NCBI GenBank assembly: GCA_028554755.1
Contig: JAPTOF010000015.1
Location: forward strand, 8,866,001 to 8,930,000
Direction: 5' to 3'
Length of the DNA: 64,000 nt
Source: Cordia subcordata
Taxonomy: Eukaryota > Streptophyta > Magnoliopsida > Boraginales > Cordiaceae
Positions 23,630 to 34,126 of this stretch are shown piece by piece. How positions within the stretch are numbered: position 1 is the first letter of the stretch; each line of letters opens with the position of its first letter. The position numbers and the translations under genes were made by a program. The notes under the pieces were generated by a model, which was not told the origin of the DNA, did not search any database, and saw only the letters and a list, made by a program, of their open reading frames with translations.

Positions 23630-24312
23630 AATTTTTTTTGAGAAACGGTGGTTCTTTTTCCCTGTATTTTATTGCCACAGAAAAAGTACATAATGGGGGG
23701 GGGGAGTACAACCTTACCCTGTAGTCTACTCCTAAGGATGAAGAGTTGGCAGACCAACTCTTGAACATATCAAAATGATGAATGCAAATGCGTGCAAAAA
23801 TTGAATAAAGTAGTACTACTACCTTTATAAGAAATAATGTAGTACTCCTATTCTTACAAATCAAATTAAAACCTAAAGCTAGGAATCTTCCATTGATCAC
23901 AAATGAGAAACCCTTTCAACTCATTAAAACCTACCACTCCCATCGCCTCTACCACCAACTTTGCAAGATAATCCTTGGCTTATTACCTTCACAAAGAATA
24001 TGAGAAACGGTGGCACCTATTTGCCTAATCAACTTTCTAGCTTGCATCACAATATGACAGACCAACCAAGCCTCCTCTTGACCATACATGAGACGCACCA
24101 TCCATAGCGAATCAACTTTCACCCAAACGCCTTGAAAACCCTACCCCTTGCATAACGTCAAGCCTTACACTAAAGTAAGCAGTTCTGCTCTAATGATTGA
24201 TTGAACGCCAAGGAGTCCATAAAAACCAAATGTAAGATTAGTTTGAGCATCTCGAACCGATCCTCCTCCCTTTGCCTTATTACTCGCAGCATGCCAGCTC
24301 TTATCTACATTC
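23630..24312 (-). pseudogene. LINE-A piece 5: RNase H and 3' UTR
   Basis: RNase H near 23960-24312: LNVDKSWHAASNKAKGGGS, then FGFYGLLGVQSIIRAEL, then a VKVDSLWMV segment, with a stop after the RAELLTLV block. Plant L1 ORF2 proteins often end in such an RNase H. The 3' UTR has a C9-10 run (minus strand, near 23700), the signal AATAAAA (near 23670) and the tail. It joins the previous piece across LINE-B. Confidence 0.88.
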
Positions 24313-24328
24313 AACTTAATCCTTCCTT
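24313..24328. repeat. LINE-B target-site duplication, left
   Basis: AACTTAATCCTTCCTT, matching 27096-27111. Confidence 0.88.
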
Positions 24329-24445
24329 CGCCTTGTAGGCAAAAATGGGAAATTCTCTCCCTCTAGAAAATACTCCAACTTGTCTCTAGGAAAATTGCTC
24401 TCTCCTACCGTCCTTCTTCATAGTGATCCCTAACTTCACTCAATC

Positions 24446-26876
24446 ATGGGCAAAAAGAAAAGATCTAGTGCTTCCAAGACAAGAAAAAGTGCAAGACTTG
24501 CTTCAAAATCTGAACTTTGCAATTATGAAGAAGAAGAAGATTACATTTTGGATTCTATTATGGAACTCAAAAATTCTTGTGACACCATTAACAAAGTCAA
24601 GTCAAGCTCTTATGAAAGGAATTCTAGCTCGGGTAAGCTCTCTCCCCCTTCTAGTGTTCACGAGCTTGAAATGAACCTTGATAATGCAAAACGTGAATTG
24701 TGCAAAGCTTAGCTCGTAAGAACACTCATATTTCAAAATCTAAAGCTTCTGTATGTGGTAGTTCAACCAGTTCGAGTTTTGATGCTGAAAACATGCTTGC
24801 TGGTAATGATTTCATTCCTAATGAGGTGTGTGATAAGCTTCATAAACCTTTTTTCTTCTTAAGCTTAAACACCAATCCGCAATGGCTGTTTCTCCACCAT
24901 CTTCGTCGGGTCTCAAAGAAAAAACTCTTTTTTTGGGTCATACTTCTCTCGAAGCAAAAAATGGTGAATGTGGTGCTCAAAATGATCCTTGTGGCATGGA
25001 GAAGAATGTTTTTGCATCCTCATATGATAATCAGCCATCAAATGTCCAAAGATTAGCTCCAAAAACTCGTTTGAATGGCTTAGTTATAGAAGAAATGACT
25101 GGTCAAGCACTACCCGGCAGCCCATGCTCTTTTTCAACGGGTAATAACCACATGGCAAATTCTCTTTCAGCTCAAAAGTACTCCTATTCTGCCTCCAACG
25201 CTTAGAAGTCGACAACTTATCATAAGGCATTACATGTGGAAGATGTAGCCCCTTAGTCCAAACCGAAGGACGATGTAGCTGTTGGGAAAAAGCTTTGTCC
25301 ACCAAATAACTTGGCTCAGATGGTTGACGAAGCAAATATTAATAACGGTTGTGGTTATGAAGCTCATTTTTCTCCCTTACTTGCTCAGTCAGGCCCTACA
25401 AATTTGGGTCAACCTATCAACTCACCATGCCCTCATGAAATGGCAGCTAAGTCAGATTCTAGTGCCAGGTCAGCCCTCTCTCATTTTATTTCTAAGGGGA
25501 ACATACCTCCAGAGGGTTAATGCTTGGCACACCTTCAGCATGTAAATCCCACACAAGCTCCTACTAATGGAAAACCACAACAAGCTCGTAATCCCCAATC
25601 AATAACAAATATGGCATGGAATTTGGACAACAATTGGAAGCAAAAATGCCTTGGAGACTCTTCACATGGCAATGGGGCTAATTGGAATATTGGTAACCAA
25701 GTGCAACCAAGTCAAAATGCTTTCCAACAGCAAGCTTGGAAATCAAATAAGGACTGGCAAGGCACTTTTGTTGGTAATCTTTCTCATTCTACTAAGCTCG
25801 ATTTTGTTGAACCTTTCATTGAGAATGATTTCATTGGGGCCATCCCACTCGAAGAGGTTTACCTTGAAGGGGATGATTACTACAAACATTGCCTTATAGG
25901 CCAATTCCTTGAAAAACCCCTACCCTTCTTCCTTATTCGGAGAATGGTCGATATCCTTTAGAGAATGTTTGGTAGAGTTGAAATTAAATCTGCTGAAAAT
26001 GGGTTCTTTGTGTTTAAATTTGAAAATGAAAACTTTTGCGAGCTAGTTCTTGAGCAAATGTGGCATGTAAATCACCGTCCCCTCTTGCTTAGACAATGGG
26101 ATTCAAATGCTCAACTTATGCACTTTAGTTGGGAAAAAAGTTCCACTTTGGGTGAAGCTCCATAATGTACCTTGCTCCTTGATTACTAGAAGGGGGCTTA
26201 GTTATATGGCTAGCACGCTTGGCATTCCTATTCAAATGGACAAGTTAACGGAATCCCGAACCTTCGTGGGATTTGCTGGTGTTTGCATTCAGATGAATTT
26301 ATCCAAGAGTCTCCCAGATTTTACATTTGTTAAACTTAGGAATGGAGAATGGGCTAGGATTGAAGTGGAGTATGCATGGAAGCCCATGGTTTGTCCTTCC
26401 TGCAAAATTGTTGGTCATAGTCTTTTTTCATGTCCAAATGCCACTCGAATTAATGTCTCTCAACAAAATTCAAGATTTGTAAAGAAAGAGGGTGAATGGA
26501 AGAATTCCAAGTCAAAGAAAATATGGAGGAAAGTCACGAGAGTGAATCATACACCATTTGCTAGTGTTATCCTCAAGCCTAAAGTCGTTAATGAAGCAAA
26601 TAGGACAAATGCCTTTTGAGCACCATGAAGGGAAATAGTTTTGCTGCTCTTAATGCTTATGAAAATGGTAATGAGGATGCTTCACATGAGGCTCGAGTTG
26701 ATGAGGATAACTTGAACAAGAATGAGATTGAAAACAAAGTGATTAAAGGAGATGATGTTGATGTTGCTGATTTGGATGTCCAAATACCTGAGAATACTAA
26801 TAAAGTTCATTTGATTGAAGAACAATGGAGCGTTGAGCAAGACAATAGGGTGGGAACAATTTTCGGCGATTTATGA
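24446..26876 (+). pseudogene. LINE-B ORF1 (DUF4283 and CCHC-type), broken
   Basis: RNA-binding ORF1 protein of a plant L1, which would coat its own RNA. It starts at 24446 (MGKKKRSSASKTRKSARLASK), a basic N-terminus. A serine- and asparagine-rich, poorly conserved region follows (24700-25520). Then the DUF4283 region spans about 25790-26330: LEGDDYYKHCLIGQFLEKPLP, FFVFKFENENFCELVLEQ, KVPLWVKLHNVP. The knuckle is VCPSCKIVGHSLFSC (26390-26435), with all zinc ligands kept. The acidic tail starts with NSFAALNAYENGN (26631-26876). I count about six stops or shifts (near 24712, 25203, 25520, 25961, 26150, 26619). At roughly 800 residues the length suits ORF1. Confidence 0.85.
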
Positions 26877-27095
26877 TTGCCTTGGTTTGTTCTCATTGTA
26901 CTTTCTTTTGTGGTCTTGTTTGTTTGATTCATTAAACTTTTGTGTGATTTGGGAGATTCTCCCTTCTTTGTATTTTCTTTCCCCTTAAGTCTTGATTTGT
27001 TTTGAATTGTTGTATCCATGGTTGGAGGAGTTTGGATGGCTTGTTCCATATTTGTAATAAATAAAAAACTTACTTAATCCCCAAAAAAAAAAAAA
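26877..27095 (+). other. LINE-B 3' UTR, polyadenylation signal and tail
   Basis: T/G-rich 3' UTR directly after the ORF1 stop, with AATAAATAAA near 27056 and the A tract at 27083-27097. Confidence 0.75.
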
Positions 27096-27111
27096 AACTT
27101 AATCCTTCCTT
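27096..27111. repeat. LINE-B target-site duplication, right
   Basis: AACTTAATCCTTCCTT, matching 24313-24328; the first two A merge with the poly-A tail. Confidence 0.88.
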
Positions 27112-28420
27112 TTGGCGGCATCTCCAAATAATCTTCCTGGGAATGTGCACGAGGCCTGGCGCAAAGTAGCACTTAAACACGTGAGCTAAATCAAGATTCC
27201 CTTTCATTGACGTCAAGTTAAGATACTAGCTTGATCGAGCTGAGTAATTAATCTATCCACTCGCCAAATAATGTGAGTAGACATAAATCCAATTCCCTTA
27301 TATTTAGGATCATTGTGCTCAAGTCAACTAAACCAAAGAACGAAGATTGGAACAAGTTCCCGAATATGACCATACTTGCATTTGGAGAAAAAAACTAATG
27401 CAAAAGCCACTGATGAACACCAATAAAATCACCCATTTCCCCTCCAAATAACACCCCATAATGCTCCTAAACCTCTTTCATTTTTTGGCTTGTAAACAAT
27501 CTATGACTTGTTGTATCTTCAAAACAACAACATTGACATCGAAAGACCACTATCATGCCTTTCTGCCACAATCTAGCATCAAATGGTACCCAATTATGTA
27601 ACACCTCCATACAAAGAAGGATATTTTTAGCGTAATTGTACTATGCCAGATCTGTTTGATACAAAGAAAGCCATATTCACAAACAATAGAAACCTTTATA
27701 ATTTGGACGCTAAATGCATAGGAACAACCTGAAACAGTTTGTTCTTGCACTAGTGCCTTTCAATCCAAAAGTCCCCAACTCGAGCAGAAACATCTCCTAT
27801 CACAGGAGTGAATTCTATAACCGGCCCATCATCTAACCAAGCATCAAACCAAAACCAAACATCTCCATTCCCCCTCTATCGAATATAATCTTCACACTCC
27901 CAGCTAACTCTATGCAGTCGCCTCTACACAAGCGAGTAAAATAATGCTGGCCTGCTTCTACTGGGATGGAGCATCCCACAATACTTCTCATGCATATTTT
28001 AGCCGCAAACCATCAGGTGTTCTAAGTCTCCACCATAATTTCCACTCCATAGCTGAAGACACATCCTGAAGCCTTTGACCCCCTAACCCACCTTCCTCCA
28101 ACAGGTAACAGAGTTAGCGCGAAGAACACCACCTTATCCACCTACGGTTCTCTTTATCACCCCATAGAAAACCATTAAATATTTGTTTTAAATGATCCAT
28201 AACCATCATAGGGGGATGAAGCACCCGTAACAAATGAATCGGCATGTAAGTTAAAGTGCTTCGAAGTAACACCAGACTATTTCCTGGAGTCATATCCTTA
28301 ACTCTGCCCTGAGAGCTCTTCATAAAGATGCAATACCCCCCAAAATTTTAGCTTCATAAAGATGCAATACCCCCCAAAATTTTAGCTAAAGCTGCTTTAC
28401 TACCATTTAAAAAGATAATA
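27112..28420 (-). pseudogene. LINE-A piece 4: RT C-terminus, zf-RVT and linker
   Basis: From right to left: FLNGSKAALAKILGG right after the broken FADD box (28380-28420); 28114-28323 with LVLLRSTLTYMPIHLLRVLHPP and QIFNGFLWGDKENRRWI, the conserved L1 thumb region; GGLGGQRLQDVSSAMEWKLWWR (about 27990-28110); and the zf-RVT region TLKISFFVWR (27600-27650). 27140-27540 is the poorly conserved linker to RNase H. Broken by stops and a 34-bp tandem duplication. Confidence 0.85.
28318..28385. repeat. 34-bp perfect tandem duplication in LINE-A
   Basis: CTTCATAAAGATGCAATACC and the following 14 bases to TTTTAG occur twice, at 28318-28351 and 28352-28385, with no difference. As 34 is not a multiple of three, it shifts the RT frame. 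A recent event in a dead gene. Confidence 0.95.
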
Positions 28421-28425
28421 ATATC
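28421..28425. repeat. Target-site duplication ATATC, left
   Basis: Matches 33677-33681 at the other end of Copia-B. Confidence 0.9.
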
Positions 28426-28641
28426 TATTGAAGATATTCCGTGATTATGCGAGATATATTATTATATCTTACATTTTCTATATAGGGTAAATCAATTAAT
28501 ATTGATTGTAATTAGTTTATTTTTGGTAGTTAGGCTCCTATAAAAGAAGATCACAGGTATACATGTACTTCATTCAGAAAAATACGTAATACACAAGCTT
28601 CTCTTTAGCTTTCTTCACTTTCTAAATCATATCTCTCAACA
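28426..28641 (+). repeat. Copia-B 5' LTR
   Basis: Starts TATTGAAGATATT and ends CTCTCAACA. Both LTR copies start with TA rather than the canonical TG; the TSD shows this is the true boundary. A TATA box (TATAAAAG, 28539-28546) is conserved in both. Confidence 0.92.
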
Positions 28642-28653
28642 TGGTATCAGAGC
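28642..28653 (+). other. Copia-B primer-binding site (initiator tRNA-Met)
   Basis: TGGTATCAGAGC directly after the 5' LTR, complementary to the 3' end of plant initiator methionine tRNA. Confidence 0.95.
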
Positions 28654-29319
28654 TACTGTCCTGGTAGTCTATGCCACTGTCATTATCCGCTGAATCCATA
28701 TCCATATAATTGCAGAAATCAAAACTTTTCTCACAATCATTACATTTTTTTCCCCATAATAAATCTGTTCTGGTTTTTATTATTTTGAAAATTTTCTGAA
28801 CATCAAAATGTTACACACACCTCACCATCATAAATTACTCATCGAGACAATTTCAGTGATATAAAATTCATCAAAATTGGTTACGAAAGGCCCGCACGCC
28901 CCAGTGAAAAGTGAGCATCTGTTTTGTTGACGTTCAATATTTTTCCTCAGCCAAAAAAGGTCTTACCACGTCATCCTCCACGTCATCAACTAGGGACCCA
29001 AGTGCCACATCACTATTGCCACGTCATTCGCTAGGGACCCAAGTGCCACGTCATTGGACCACGTGTGCGCCATGTCATTGACATGTGTCGACACATCATC
29101 GCTCTTGCACAGTGAGCATTTATTTATCATTTTGCTTTTATTTTAATTTTTATTATTTCCGTTAACTAAAAAAAAAGAGAAAGAGAAAAAAGAAAAAAAT
29201 CCGAGAAAAGGACAAGAGAGGAAAAAAGTGGCGGGCCCATCCTAGGGTTTTTCAGCATTTTGGATTCATTTTTGCACTCTGTTTTTTCATATTCTTAACC
29301 AAAGTACCGGTTTTTACTC
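28654..29319 (+). other. Copia-B leader with repeated CACGTCAT motifs
   Basis: Non-coding leader between PBS and gag. From 28966 to about 29100 the motif CACGTCAT or a close variant occurs about six times, within a partly duplicated unit containing CTAGGGACCCAAGTGCCAC. A purine-rich stretch (29169-29230) precedes gag. Confidence 0.7.
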
Positions 29320-30330
29320 ATGGATTGCACAGATACTGCTCAGCCTGTCAACATTACATTCATTGAAGGAAATTATGTACCTTGGGCTTAAGCCATAACG
29401 AGTTTTCTCAAAGGACGCAAGTTATGGTGTATTGTGACCGGTGATGTCAAGGAACTAGAAAGAAGGAGAATGAGTCTGAAGATAAGTTTGCTGATAGATT
29501 GGAAGATTGGAATAATAAAAATCACCAGATAATCACATGGATCTGCAACACCTTTATTCCGTCTATTGGTCTCTAGTTTGGAAGATTTGGCATTGCAAAG
29601 GAGTTGTGGGATTTTCTTGGTAAAATATACACTGCAGCAGATAGAGTTCATTAGTATCAGCTCGTTACCGCTCATCATCATATGCAGCAGGACGCTGGAC
29701 AGTCTATCAACAATTTCTTATCCCAAATGTATGCAATTTGGGATCAACAAACATCCTCTGAGCCACTTTGGACATGTACTATTGATACTGAAATACTTAC
29801 CAAATGGAGAGATCAAGGGTGTCTAGTTCAGTTTCTCATGGCACTTCATGATATTTTGAGCCAGTTTGTGCCTCTTTATTACACCGCAATTCATTCCTAC
29901 CTTAGAGCAGGTCGTACAAGAGTTGTTGTCTGGGGAAACACGTATTAAATCTAGATGGTCTGAGTCTTCTGAAGTTGTACTTGCCACATCTCCAATGGTT
30001 CTCGACCGCACCAACAAAAATCATAGGGGGAATATAGACACTGCTCTAAGTACGGATATAATTTTAGATATTGACCGAAGAGAATTTGCCAGTTCTGCAA
30101 GAAAAAGGGCATCCATCACCTTCTGATAGAACGTTTCAGTTATCCAAATATACTTCATAGGATAGAACCACTAAACCTACCTCTGCATTCCCACTACGAT
30201 CTCCTGCTGCCATTGAAAAGGTTACTAGCTTTCCGATTCCTCTATCCTCATCTATCTCTGTGAATGGACTCTTTAAGATATTCTCAAACAAGTTCTTGCA
30301 AAGTCTTCTTCCTCATCCACTGCTTCCTCT
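29320..30330 (+). pseudogene. Copia-B gag (broken)
   Basis: ATG at 29320 opens a frame with VNITFIEGNYVPWA, then a stop at a Trp-like position, and FLKGRKLWCIVTGD, the usual start of copia gag (relatives read NYLPWSQAVKLFL.GR.LW). The rest is scattered over frames up to about 30330, with AHHHMQQDAGQSINNFLSQMYAIWDQ near 29670-29750. A CCHC knuckle was not found intact. Confidence 0.7.
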
Positions 30331-30650
30331 ACTACACTCAGTATGTCCTCTTGGTATTTCGATTTTGCATGCTCAAATCATATGACTGCTGAGTCTTATC
30401 ACGTAAGAGATATAACTTCCACCTCCCGTACATCACCAATTTACACTGTTGATAGTACTACTATGTCTGTTAGTCATATAGGGACTATCAACACTCTACA
30501 AGTCACATTTTCACATACATACTTGGTTCCTAATCTCACACTAAATCTTCTCTCTATTGGTCAACTTCGTGATTTTGGTCTGACTATCACCTTTTCCTCT
30601 TTTGATTGTTTTGTGTATGACCCACAAATACGGTAGATGATTGGCATAGG
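30331..30650 (+). pseudogene. Copia-B protease (decayed)
   Basis: 30343-30636 is open: SSWYFDFACSNHMTAESY corresponds to the copia protease active site (relatives WILDSGASNHMT), so the Asp is present but the D-S-G triad reads D-F-A. It continues with VDSTTMSVSHIGTINT and YLVPNLTLNLLSIGQLRDFG, the conserved end of the domain. Confidence 0.82.
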
Positions 30651-31560
30651 CTGTAAGTTGGGAGGCTATTCGAACTGGTTAATTTACATCTTCCACTCAT
30701 GTTTATATTGCAGCCTCTTCTACTCACTTATCTACAACCTCACTCCAGATATGGCACTCGCAACTTGGGCCTAAATCTTTGGGAAAATTGAAAACTCTAG
30801 TATCTAGTGGTGTTATAGGCAATGTCTCTTTGAATAAAATAGATTGTCTATCATGTCAACTAGGAAAACAACCTCATTTGCCATTTAATTTCAGTGATTC
30901 TGTTTCCTCTAGTTCTTTTGATCTTGTTCATTCAGATATTTAGGGACCCTCACCCACTCCCACTATGGGGGAATCTTGATATTTTGTTATTTTGTCGATG
31001 ACTACTCTCAATTTACATGGTTATACCTTATGTATAATCGTTTTGATTTGCTTCATATTTATACTGAGTTTACCATCATGATTCACATACAACTTTCCAA
31101 GCATATTAAAGTTCTCTGAACTAATAATGCTATGGAATACAAAGACTCTAGATTTACTGTCATTCTTCGACAGCATGGAATAGTTTGTCATCACTCTTAC
31201 CCTTACACCTTGCGAAAAAACGGGCGAATTGAATGAAAACATTGACACATCCTTGATATTACTCAAACATTTCTTGTCTCTGCATCTTGTCCTGAGCATT
31301 TCTGGGGATGTCGTCAATCGTTTACCTTCTGTAGTTATAGGGGATCTTACACCTTATGAGCATTTCTATGGTAAACCCCCTAACTATGAAAATCTTCGTG
31401 TTTTCGGGTATGCATGCTTCATTGTTCTTCCTCCACATGAAAGGACAAAACTTGAGCCTCGTGCCAGATTGTGTTGCTTCTTGGGATATGTGATAGAGCA
31501 AAAGAGATATCGTTCTTAGGATCCTATCTTTAAAAGACTTCGTATATCTCGTCATGCAGT
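30651..31560 (+). pseudogene. Copia-B integrase (decayed)
   Basis: Zinc-binding start near 30747: WHSQLGPKSLGKLKTL, where the second His is Pro, then DCLSCQLGKQ (Cys pair kept). Core: FVDDYSQFTWLY near 30990, with a stop in place of Trp just before it (HSDI-stop-GPSP), NNAMEYKDSRF near 31130, and NGRIE near 31220 with the catalytic Glu retained. The C-terminal part at 31229-31519 reads LTPYEHFYGKPPNYENLRVFGYACF and RARLCCFLGY. Confidence 0.82.
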
Positions 31561-31588
31561 TTTTTGGGAAAGTCGGCCGTTCTCCTCT

Positions 31589-31674
31589 GTGTCATCCTTT
31601 TCCTTTTTTCTACCCATCACCCCTATCCTTTGTGTCATCCTTTTCCATTTTTCTACCCATCACCCCTATCCTTT
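31589..31674. repeat. 43-bp tandem duplication in Copia-B
   Basis: GTGTCATCCTTTTCC... occurs at 31589-31631 and 31632-31674 with one mismatch. It lies in the variable linker between integrase and RT, and 43 is not a multiple of three. Confidence 0.92.
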
Positions 31675-31899
31675 TTTCTGATCTATCTCTTTCGCTTTTC
31701 CTTGATAATGACAGTGATGTAAGCCTAAATTTTGATCCTCCGAATGAAGCTTCTCATCCCAAGCTAATTGACCTTGTTAGTAGGTCCACCACTTCTGAGT
31801 CAGTCCCCTTTACAGAGTCCATCTCCGGTCAGCCTCTCCATTGATCTTAATGGGTAACATCTCTACCATCACATCTTCACGATTATCATTGTTTTTCCA

Positions 31900-32730
31900 C
31901 TGTTCTTTCCTTACATAAACCACCATGAAGCTAGTACTGACCCTCTTTGGCAACAACCAATGACAGAAGAACTGCAAGCCCTAGAGGCCAAGCATACTTG
32001 GGATTTAGTGGATCTTCCACCTGGGAAGAATGTCATGGGCTGTAAATGGGTATACAATATCAAAACTCATTTAGATAGATCCATTGAAAGATATAAGGCT
32101 CGGTTAGTGGCTAAAGGATTCACACAAAAATATGGCATTGATTATGAAGAAATGTTTGCACCAGTTGGTTGCCTCATAATAGTATGAAGTCTTACTTCTG
32201 TTGCTGCAGTTCGTAAGTGGCCCCTATTTCAAATAGATGTGAAGAATTCCTTTTTTAATGGGGATCTCACCGAAGAAGTTTATATGAAGCTCTCTCCAAG
32301 TTATCCTCACTCTCCCTATCAGGTTTGTCGATTACAAAAAGCACTTTATGGTCTTAAGCAGACAATGAGGGCTTGGTTTACCAAATTCCGTATTGTTATT
32401 GGTGAACTCAGTTTCATTCTGAGTGAACATGACTCAACTTTGTTTATTCGCCGCTTAGACTCTAGTATTGTTCTGTTATTGCTCTATGTGGATGATATGA
32501 TTATTACAAGCAGTGATTCTACTTGCATTTTTGAGTTAAAACAGTTTCTTGGCCGCAATTTTGAAATGAAAGATTTGGGAAATCTTAGTTACTTTCTGGG
32601 AATTGAAGTCTCCACTGACACTAAAGGTTATTATCTTACACAAGCCAAGTACTCTTTTGTTCTCTTGGATTGAGTAGGTCTCATTGACAGCAAAACTGCA
32701 TCTACTTTGCTTGATCCGAATGTTCAACTT
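31900..32730 (+). pseudogene. Copia-B reverse transcriptase (mostly readable)
   Basis: The best preserved RT in the left half. 31960-32187: [44 protein letters not shown]. After a stop, 32239-32673 continues with FFNGDLTEEVYMKLSP, VCRLQKALYGLKQTMRAW, the catalytic LLYVDDMIITSSD (intact Asp pair) and FEMKDLGNLSYFLGIEV. Only a few stops, at 32187 and 32673. Confidence 0.9.
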
Positions 32731-33433
32731 ACTCTAAATGGATGGTGCACTACTTTCAGATGCTACTTTGTATCAACAGTTAATTGGCAGTCTTATTTAT
32801 CTCACCGTTACTCGCCTTGACATCTTTTACATTGTTTATTTAGTGAGCCAGTTTATGTCTGCTCCTCGGGCCACACATTACACTACTATTCTTCGTATCC
32901 TTCAGTATATGAAGAGTACACTCTTTTGTGGCTTATTCTTTCCCTGTCAGCTGCCTTTGACTATTTGTAGATTTTCTGATGCTGATTGGTCGAGTGATCC
33001 TATCGATCGTTGTTCTACAACTGGATATTGTTTTCTCTTAAGCACATCTCTTATATCATGGAGGAGTAAAAGTAGACAATTGTTGCTCATTCTAGTACTG
33101 AAGCAGAATACCGTGCCATGGCTGATGCAACACAAGAGGTCATTTGGCTTTGGTGATTATTGATCGATATGGGAGTACCATAAGACTCTGCTATTATACT
33201 TCATTGTGATAATCAAAGTGCCATCCAGATTGCTTACAACGATGTCTTTCATGAACGTACATGTCATATTGAATGTGATTGTCATTTCATTCGGTAACAT
33301 GTAGCTAGTGGTACTACTCATTTTTAGTATAATCCTTCCATTGACCGGCTTGTTGATATCTTCACCAAAGCTCATCATCTAGTATGGCACATGCACTTGG
33401 TTAGCAAACTCAAGTTAGTGCCTTTAAACCACC
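32731..33433 (+). pseudogene. Copia-B RNase H (decayed)
   Basis: 32738-33163: LYQQLIGSLIYLTVTRLDIFYIVYLVSQFM, then FSDADWSSDPIDRCSTTGYCFL and ISWRSKSRQ, where a 1-base shift hides the SSTEAEYRAMADATQE block (readable in the next frame near 33095-33140). Then [13 protein letters not shown] near 33205, VDIFTKAHH near 33353 and KLKLVPLNHLEFEG just before the PPT. Confidence 0.85.
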
Positions 33434-33450
33434 TTGAGTTTGAGGGGACG
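33434..33450 (+). other. Copia-B polypurine tract
   Basis: TTGAGTTTGAGGGGACG immediately before the 3' LTR. Confidence 0.8.
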
Positions 33451-33676
33451 TATTGAAGATATTTTGTGATTATGCGAGATATTTTATTATATCTTACCTT
33501 TTCTGTACAGCGTAAATCAATTAGCATTAATTGCAATTGATTGTAATCAGTTTATTTTTGGTAGTTAGGCTCCTATAAAAGAAGACAACAGGTGTACATG
33601 TAATTCATTCAGAAAAATACGCAATACACAAGCTTCTTTTTAGCTTTCTTCACTTTCTGAATCATGTCTCTCGACA
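33451..33676 (+). repeat. Copia-B 3' LTR
   Basis: Starts TATTGAAGATATT, ends CTCTCGACA, and is followed by ATATC (33677-33681). About ten bases longer than the 5' copy because of one indel near ATTAATTGCAATTG. Confidence 0.92.
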
Positions 33677-33681
33677 ATATC
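33677..33681. repeat. Target-site duplication ATATC, right
   Basis: Identical to 28421-28425. Confidence 0.9.
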
Positions 33682-34121
33682 ATCTGCAAAATTTAAATGG
33701 GAAACCAAAACTGGACAGCCAATATGATAACACATGGATGGTGTTTCTATAAAAAGATGATTGAGACATCAGGAAAGATAATAACAGCCAAGACGAACAA
33801 CAAGGGAGATAAGGGGCCTCCTTGACACAATCCCTTTGTGGATTTAAAATACCTCGGCATCTCCCCATTACCTATCACAAAGTACTAGTAATTAGCAGTG
33901 CATCACTTAATCTTAGAAACCCAAACCTCGCTGAAACCAGAGGCTTTCAACATCGCATATAAGAAATCCTATTCTAACTGGTCATAGGCCTTTATCATAT
34001 CTAGCTTAATTGCTACATTGCCTTGTTGAACTTTAGCGTGAAGATGATGAATCATTTTTTTTGCCGATAAGCCACTGTCACTCATTAAACGACCTCCAGT
34101 AAATCCACTTTGATTTTGACA
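33682..34121 (-). pseudogene. LINE-A piece 3: RT palm (motifs up to FADD)
   Basis: Right to left on the minus strand: NQSGFTGGRLMSD (34090-34120), NVAIKLDMIKAYDQ (first catalytic Asp; about 33990-34030), YFKSTKGLCQGGPLSPLLFVLAV (33780-33860), and the start of the FADD box at 33682. One frame carries most of it, with stops in the middle (near 33890 and 33975). Confidence 0.88.
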
Positions 34122-34126
34122 TATAG
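34122..34126. repeat. Target-site duplication TATAG, left
   Basis: Matches 36852-36856. Confidence 0.9.

Larger units (their letters stand above)
24329..27095 (+). mobile_element. LINE-B: ORF1-only LINE copy with poly-A tail
   Basis: 2.77 kb flanked by a 14-16 bp TSD and ending in about 15 A (27083-27097, the last bases shared with the TSD). The signal AATAAATAAAAAAC lies just upstream, near 27056. It encodes only an L1 ORF1-type protein (DUF4283 and zinc knuckle). No endonuclease or RT is present between ORF1 and the tail. It sits in the LINE-A RNase H region and points the opposite way. Either an internal deletion or a non-autonomous ORF1-only family. Confidence 0.88.
28426..33676 (+). mobile_element. 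Copia-B: complete, decayed Ty1/copia element with short LTRs
   Basis: 5.25 kb with LTRs of 216 and 226 bp, a tRNA-Met PBS, a PPT, and gag, protease, integrase, RT and RNase H in copia order on the plus strand. It was inserted into the catalytic FADD box of the LINE-A RT with TSD ATATC. Size and short LTRs suggest an Ale-like lineage, but that is an impression. Counting by eye, roughly 17 substitutions separate the LTRs, so it is not recent. Confidence 0.93.
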
